DNA of 64,000 nucleotides, taken from Panax quinquefolius. Taxonomy: Eukaryota > Streptophyta > Magnoliopsida > Apiales > Araliaceae. The stretch is from positions 133,854,095-133,918,094 of the forward strand of contig CM035167.1 in the NCBI GenBank assembly GCA_020205615.1, written 5' to 3'. Every line of letters starts with the position of its first letter. The first letter of the stretch is position 1. Made by a program: the position numbers and the translations under genes. Below the pieces are notes generated by a model. The model was not told the DNA's origin. It made no database searches and saw only the letters and a list, made by a program, of their open reading frames with translations. This document shows, in pieces, positions 58,397 through 64,000 of this stretch.

Positions 58397-59231
58397 ACCT
58401 CCCCTCCATATGAAATTTTGTCCTCGAAATTGACGTACGTACCTGGTGTTTCGAAAAGATGAGGATACCTCACTTTCATTTCCGTTTTCAACTCCCAGAT
58501 CATTTCCTCAATAGCATGGTTCCTCCATAAAACTTTAACTTGTGGTATGACCTTTGTGCGTAGGACATTCTCCTTTTTATCCAAGATCTTGACAGGTACC
58601 TCCTCGTACGTTTAGTCTTTGGCTATCTCGTCCGGTTCTAACTCAATAACGTGGTTCGGGTCTTTCACATATTTACGAAGCACAGATATATGAAAAATAT
58701 TATGAACACGAGATATACTTGGAGGTAACGCGAGTCTATAGGCCACATTTCCTATTCGGTCAAGAATCTGAAATGGACCAATAAATCGTGGATTGAGCTT
58801 TCCTCTCTTCCCAAATCTTGTAACTCCCTTCCATGGAGCAACACGCAACAATACATGATCCCCAATACTAAATTCCACGTCCTTTCGATGAAGATCCGCA
58901 TAACTCTTTTGTCGATCATGTGCCGTTTATATACATTGTCGAATCATTTGGATCTTTTTTGTAGTCATATGTACCAACTCGGGTCCCAAAAATGTTGCTT
59001 CACCCACCTCATCTCAACATATTGAAGAGCGACACTTTCGTCCATACAATGCTTTGAATGGAGCCACACCTATACTTGTCTGATAACTGTTGTTGTAGGA
59101 GAATTCCACCAATGGTAAATACTTATCCCAACTGCCTTTGAAGTCTAGAACACAGAGTCTTAATAGATCTTCAAGAGTTTGAATAGTCCTCTCTGATTGT
59201 CCGTCTGCTTGAGGATGGTATCTTTGATCAA
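58397..59231 (-). pseudogene. Integrase C-terminus and chromodomain-type tail, element 3
   Basis: Frames: MEFSIGDHVLLRVAPWKGVTR, FGKRGKLNPRFIGPFQILDR, SRVHNIFHISVLRKYVKDP (58878-58612). Then, after a stop near 58612, VIPQVKVLWRNHAIEEMIWE and YPHLFETPGTYVNFEDKIS (58584-58369), the chromodomain and its tail. It is one of the best preserved chromodomain copies in the window, though broken. Confidence 0.75.
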
Positions 59232-59720
59232 TCAGAAATCCGTGCCCATAGCTTTTTGCAAGCTAACCCAAAATCTTGAAGTGAATCTTGGGTCACGATC
59301 CGAAACTATGGATACTAGCATGCCATGCAATCTTACAATCTCATTTACATACATACTAGGAAGACGTTCAAGAGAATAAGTCTCCCGTATAGGCAATAAA
59401 TGGGCAGACTTGGTTAATCTATCAACAATAACCCAAATCGTATCTATGCCTTGAGAAACCTTGGGAAGACCCGTAACGAAATCCATAGTAATGTGTTTCC
59501 ACTTCCATTTCAGAATTTCAAGTGGTTGCAATGGACCCTTTGGCACTTGATGCTCCGCCTTTACACGTTGACAAGTTAAACACCTCGAGATAAACTTCGC
59601 GATTTCTCTCTTCATATTGTTCCACCAAAATGTATGTCGAAGATCATGATACATTTTGGTACTCCCAGGATGGATTACAAATGGTGTGTTGTGTTCCTCC
59701 ATCATGATCTTGTACTTCAA
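59232..59720 (-). pseudogene. Integrase core of element 3 (162-codon open segment)
   Basis: Contains the zinc-binding set (IHPGSTKMYHDLRH, CLTC) and the first two catalytic Asp residues (ITMDF, VSDRD). A frameshift near 59230 separates it from the Glu-containing part, which continues to about 59000. It closely follows the intact core of element 2. Confidence 0.75.
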
Positions 59721-60257
59721 ATCAGAGTCGTTAAGAACATAAAGTCTGGAGTTGAATCGAAGTATTTCTTCTTGCTCGATTCTTGCTTCTGGGATAACAC
59801 CTTATTTTACTTTCTTCTTTATACGCATCAGCTCCGGGTCTGTGGCTTGAGCAACTTTAACTTTATCGATTAACATTGGTTCTATGCGTATACTTGACAT
59901 CACTGCATGTGTCCCAGGAGTTTGGAATTCTATCTTCATCCTTTGTAAGTCGTACAAAATTTTGCGTTGACAATATCGCACTCGTACCCGTATATGATCT
60001 TTTACTCAATGCGTCAGCTACCACGTTTGCTTTTCTAGGATGGTATGATCGTAATCTTTCAACAGCTCGAGCCAACGTCGGTGTCGCATGTTGAGTTCTT
60101 GGAAGCTCTTCTCGCATTCCTCGGTCCATTCAAAGTTTGTATCTTTTTGAGTCAGCTGAGTTAATGGAGTAGCGATTCGAGAACATCCTTTTACGAATCT
60201 CCGATAATAACCAGCTAAGCCTAGAAAGCTACGTATTTCGATTACTGACTTAGGTTG
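59721..60257 (-). pseudogene. RNase H remnant of element 3 (internally deleted)
   Basis: Reads from the post-RT segment ([18 protein letters not shown] near 60190-60250) to EECEKSF. It then jumps to [12 protein letters not shown] and [18 protein letters not shown]. About 310 bp of RNase H are gone. The join lies at AAGAACTCAACATG, where element 1 has AAGAGCTTAAGAG on one side and AAGAACTCAACATGAG on the other. Confidence 0.7.
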
Positions 60258-60425
60258 CTCTCAACTGAGACTCATATCCCAATCTTGGATAACACGTCAC
60301 AATGACACCTATCAGTTTACCACTTGCGAAATACGACGTCCCCCCACAGAGAGTCCGGCTTCATGTATTCCACAAAGGAAGTCACCAGATATAGGCTAAG
60401 GTACCAACTCCTATAGTTAGGTTTT
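60258..60425 (-). other. Unassigned segment replacing the RT domain in element 3
   Basis: Same segment and same junctions (GGTTGCTCT/CAACTG at one side, TTTTTACCTCCTGAAGTT at the other) as 22775-22930 in element 2, with scattered substitutions. Non-coding. Confidence 0.75.
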
Positions 60426-60860
60426 TACCTCCTGAAGTTCAATAGGAGTCATTCGATATGAGATTTTAGAAATGGGTTTTGTACCGGGTTCAAAGTCGAT
60501 ACAAAATTCAATATCATGCTCTGGGGGTAGGCCAGGAAGTTCTTTAGGAAATACGTCATGAAATTCACTAACAACATAATATTATTCAAATCTGACGTAT
60601 TCAAGTCCATGACATGGGTAAGAAAGCTTGACATCCATTTTTCAATAAACGAATGGCATTATGGCTTGATATGACAGTGATTGATTTTAATGGTTTGGTT
60701 GCTTGAATTCGTACAACAGGTTGGTTAGGAATATGAAAACTAACAACCTTACGAAAATAATCAATTTTAGCATGATGAGTGGTTAACCAATCAATCCCTA
60801 AAATCATATCAAATGCAAGTATTTTCAACGAAATAAGATCGGCAGGTAATGTGATGGTTT
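60426..60860 (-). pseudogene. Protease-RT linker of element 3
   Basis: Open stretch ILAFDMILGIDWLTTHHAKI (60828-60601) followed by the MSSFLTHVMDLN segment. It corresponds to 8400-8800 of element 1. Confidence 0.65.
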
Positions 60861-61175
60861 AGTCGTCAAGCCACTTTCCTTTTCACACGGCAGGTGCTAA
60901 GCTAGAAATCTTCTATAAATAGAGGCCTAGGGCTTCATTATTTTTCACGAATTCATTCAAGCTATAGAGAGAAAGTATAGAAAGAATAAGAGAAAGAAGA
61001 AGAGTATTTTATTACTACATTCGTCAGCGATATTCAATCTCTTACCAAAAGTAAGGGTGTTATTCTTTCTTATTCATGAAGAGAATCTGTTGTTATTCCA
61101 TTGCTTATTATTACATTGGAATAACTTTTATATCACAGCAGTTTACCTATACTTGGTGACATTCTTCTATTATTC
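60861..61175 (+). repeat. Subfamily B LTR fragment with TATA box inserted in element 3
   Basis: About 315 bp matching the plus strand of LTR B from upstream of the TATA box (CTATAAATAG at about 60912) into the R-region repeats. There are no LTR ends and no TSD, and about 45 bp of protease coding are missing at the site. It is antisense to element 3. Confidence 0.75.
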
Positions 61176-61331
61176 TGTAATGAAATTTTCTCCTAACGGA
61201 GTCTCAACAGATAAGTCAAGGTCTAATTTCTCTGGAGTCAAGTTCAAAAGTTGAGCACAACCAAGAGAGATAAAAGAATGGGTAGAATCGGTATCTAATA
61301 AGGTATAGACTTCGCAAGAATTTATAATTAA
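61176..61331 (-). pseudogene. Protease active-site segment of element 3
   Basis: VYTLLDTDSTHSFIS near 61270-61310. The catalytic Asp is kept, but DTG has become DTD, so the protease should be inactive. Confidence 0.65.
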
Positions 61332-62160
61332 CTAACCCGTGATACCTTCGTTCAAGTTCCTCGCATTTTGGGCAGTCACGACAAACGCTCTTCCAGGAAC
61401 CGCTGACTTTGACTTGTCCGTATCCGCCTCTGGTGCCACCATCCCAACTGGACTTAACTTTTCTATAGAGTACATTCCACCCTTCATTGCTTCGTCGAAT
61501 TCTTGATCCATGATTTCAATCATTACTTTCTGATCCGTATCGAATTGGGGTTGACCGCTCTGCACAGGGTAATTCCGAACTCGATGTTGGATTCTCCCAA
61601 TTGTTGTCCAAAAAGAGAAATCCATTTCATCTATTTTGGCCTTATTGGATCGGACGTCTTTTTCTACAATATCAACGTGTCGTGTAGCTTTTACCCATGC
61701 ATCCTCCATTTTCATTCGTTTGGTTGCTTCATCTTTCATCAGAACTTTGATCATAGCATTCTCAGATTCCAGCTCTAATATCTTATACTCTGCCAAAGAG
61801 TGCTTCTGTTCAAGCATCGCACATCGGGTAACACAATTTTGAATTGTTGCATCTCTTTGCTCCACGACGCATCGCTTCTCTTCTTCATTCTTGCTTCTTC
61901 TAACTCATGAATACGATTTTGTAATTCTAAATTTCGATCATAAAATTCTTCTAATAAATTCTCCTCGGGTTCCTCTTCTTCCTCTTCTTCCTCACTCTCG
62001 GGATTCTTTACTCTGCGACTATCTCTAAAACTATTAATTCTTCACTCACCACATGGATATCTCTAATTCTTTCTTCGCCTGACATCACATTATCCTGGTT
62101 GGCGATTAGAGGTGTCTCCACGGTCTCATTCACTCCATTGTTAACATTTTCAGCTGTCAT
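61332..62160 (-). pseudogene. gag: Altered gag of element 3: conserved N-terminus plus acidic coiled-coil region
   Basis: Starts at the ATG at 62160 with ENVNNGVNETVETP, matching the gag start of elements 1 and 2. After a frameshift near 62020 it has a run of eight Glu residues and heptad-like sequence (RNLELQNRIHELEEA). After another frameshift near 61890 a 177-codon open segment follows (EYKILELESENAMIKVL, then KDVRSNKAKIDEMDF). It rejoins normal sequence at GRAFVVTAQNARN (element 2: SAFVVAGQNVRN). The FKELGPPNLRE capsid region and both zinc knuckles are absent. I do not recognise the inserted region. The predicted coiled coil is by eye. Confidence 0.65.
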
Positions 62161-62334
62161 TCTCAAATACTGCCACAAAATATGGGTTAATTAAAGAAAT
62201 TGACATGCAACATAATAACCCTTTACTCTGACCAACCAACAAATAAGCTTAGGTAGGACACACTAGAGAAGGATTTACTCGTCTCTCCCTCCTAGTTTTA
62301 TTCCCCGATCTCCGCCAGAGATCAAATCCCTAAG

Positions 62335-62347
62335 CTCTGATACCAAC
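62335..62347 (-). other. tRNA-iMet primer-binding site of element 3
   Basis: The minus strand reads TTGGTATCAGAGC directly after the LTR end GGGGGCGTCATAG. It is the best preserved Tekay primer site in the window. Confidence 0.88.
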
Positions 62348-63274
62348 TATGACGCCCCCAAAATAGGTATACAACACCCATTCTGAGTCGTCAAAATACA
62401 TGATACAGAAACAACTACAATTTTATTAATACAACATAAAAACTGTGAGTTTAAATACAAATATTGCCATCTAGACAATATTCATACCGAAATAAGTCCT
62501 CATTACAATTATTGATACATTATTTTACAAAATGGTGAGGACTACTAAAAGCGACTTTCTAGAACCTTCATTCCATACCCCGACTAAGTACTTCGCTTTA
62601 CATTCTCGCCTCCCGAGAAGAAAAAATAGAACAAAAAAGGAAAAGGGTGAGCTCAACTAGCCCAAAGAAAGAACATTATAACTAAGATAACATAGAAAAA
62701 TTATCGTTAGTCCTCAACAGGAAAAAATCTAATAGAATACAATAGATGAACCAGGTTTAAATCAATATTACATTGTGAAAATAATAATTCATTAGAAGAG
62801 TTAAGTAGAGAATGAAATCTACTATCTTCTATATATGAATTTAAAAGTCCATCGTCAATATTTTATCCCTCAGTAACATCAATCAACATATATCCGGAAT
62901 CAAATATTCATCTTTTTTTAACTACTGAATAAAGATATTCATTGGTCATGTTCATCTAAACACTGCTTCATCTTTGCTTATTCACGGGCCAAAGATATTC
63001 TTCAAAATCATTCATCTTTTACACTACACAGCCAAAGATATTCATAATATCATCATTTAGGGTAGAGAATGATGAAAAATATTTTAAAGAAAATGAATCC
63101 AATGAAACAAAAGAACAAATATTAAGGATTCGTACTTTAAACAATCCAAGTTCAAAATACTTAAATAAATAACCATAGTGGAGTAAAATTCAAAAATGAA
63201 GACCAAAACATAGATCCAATCAAAGATAGGAACCATAACGAGATAATCTTGGACACGTAAAAGAAAATTTAATT
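62348..63274 (-). repeat. 5' LTR of element 3 (subfamily A), cut by a plus-strand LTR
   Basis: Matches the 3' LTR from its U5 end through the hairpin array (62910-63045) to TTTAATTTTT, where the plus-strand LTR begins. The U3 half is outside or lost. Confidence 0.85.
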
Positions 63275-64000
63275 TTTAAGACCGAAATTTTTAAATAAAA
63301 GAATTTCCTTTATTTATTATTTTGAAATAGTAAGGGTTGATTTGATTAATGTGGATAGTTAAAGGGTTAAATCATGAAATATTTCAAAATAAGCAGTGGT
63401 TATAAAATATTCATTGTTGTGGGAATATTAGTTTTGGTGCGTGGAATATTAAATCTTTGTCAGGAATATTAAATGCAATGAATATGACCGTATGTGGCCC
63501 CCATGTGAAGCGATTGGATGAAGAAAGCGCAAATATAAGTTGTTTTTAAATAGCGGCGTAGTTATTCTACAGATTATCTTGTTGGAATACCGGTGGTTAA
63601 AACACACTAATCTGGCGTTGTTGAGCGATAGCACGGTATTGCACCAATTATTGATTCTTACGTGAAGGCCTTTACTCGATAATGGTTCGATAATTCTTTA
63701 TTCGATATTTTATTGAGTTAATAATTCTTTGCGTTGATATTTTATATTCTTTGTTGTTTGATAATTGTCATTACATAAGATATTTTTCATTATCGAAGCA
63801 AAAATTCATATTATCTGAATAATATTATTAGATAACATTATTGGCAATGTCTAGAAAGTTACATCTAAGGAGAGGTTTGGTCACTTTAATTGCGGCGCAG
63901 ATGAAAAAAATTCTTATTGGAAAGCCCTGCTTTCAGGAGGCTGCACGGTTGTCGATATTGTGATTACATAATATTATTTGTGAATAATTAATTATTGATT
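63275..64000 (+). mobile_element. Start of a further Tekay LTR (subfamily A), runs off the window
   Basis: Begins with an eroded terminus (TTTAAGACCGAAATTTTT) and follows the subfamily A U3 through the TTATTGGCAATGTCTAGAAA region to the last base. Whether it is a solo LTR or a full element cannot be told. Confidence 0.8.

Larger units (their letters stand above)
53144..63274 (-). mobile_element. Tekay-like element 3, RT-deleted with altered gag (non-autonomous, nested)
   Basis: Minus-strand element with its 3' LTR at 53144-58396 (split by a subfamily B LTR) and its 5' LTR at 62348-63274 (cut by a plus-strand LTR). The interior (58397-62347) encodes the chromodomain-type tail, integrase, a short RNase H remnant and a protease remnant. 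RT is missing, with the same roughly 160-bp replacement as in element 2. The gag N-terminus is kept, but its capsid/zinc-knuckle part is replaced by a coiled-coil frame. The primer site is a perfect tRNA-iMet type. Because 5' LTR sequence is lost beyond 63274, no right TSD can be read. Confidence 0.85.

Overview
This is repeat-dense nuclear DNA from a flowering plant, almost certainly a eudicot. It is AT-rich, shows no prokaryotic gene organisation, and about 80% of it is LTR retrotransposons. I see one apparently functional host gene, an RDUF1/2-type RING-H2 E3 ubiquitin ligase (minus strand, 49287-50444), and one host pseudogene fragment with a FAR1-type DNA-binding domain (about 45490-45911). 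The species cannot be fixed from the sequence.

Layout, left to right. (1) 1-18198: a minus-strand, non-autonomous Ty3-type element with a tRNA-Asp primer site, 1.55-kb LTRs and a decayed Athila-like gag-only interior. Its left LTR runs off the window and carries a 5'-truncated chromovirus piece (801-2974). Its interior carries a complete plus-strand Tekay/Del-like chromovirus (element 1, 3973-14351, TSD CAATC). (2) 18199-28884: a SIRE-type copia LTR split by both the element above and a minus-strand Tekay element (element 2, 18357-27794, TSD ATGAT/ACGAT). (3) 28885-29434: LTR-flanking DNA with a foldback MITE, duplicated at 44811-45368. (4) 29435-32425: a minus-strand SIRE fragment and a Tekay LTR fragment. 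(5) 32426-44810: a long plus-strand SIRE/Maximus copia element with gag, pol and an env-like ORF. Its gag is interrupted by a solo Tekay LTR (33262-35978, TSD GTGGG). (6) 44811-52656: the gene-bearing island, with the FAR1 remnant, minisatellites, the RING gene and nested Stowaway MITEs. (7) 52657-64000: a minus-strand Tekay element (element 3, 53144-63274) with its own nested LTR pieces, and a further plus-strand LTR running off the right edge.

The most unusual structure is a reverse-transcriptase-less Tekay lineage. Elements 2 and 3 have lost RT at identical breakpoints, and the gap holds the same roughly 160-bp segment. In element 2 a related segment also sits between the 5' LTR and the primer site, next to a doubled LTR-end/primer-site motif. 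Both elements keep integrase and chromodomain coding. In element 3 the capsid/zinc-knuckle part of gag is also replaced by an acidic coiled-coil reading frame. The Tekay LTRs carry arrays of a short hairpin unit with the shared core GGCCCGTAGTGCA, located downstream of the LTR TATA box and therefore probably in the transcribed R region.

Reading frames in the repeats are heavily broken. Near-identical copies often differ by small indels at or next to CG dinucleotides, so some breaks may be sequencing or assembly error rather than biology.
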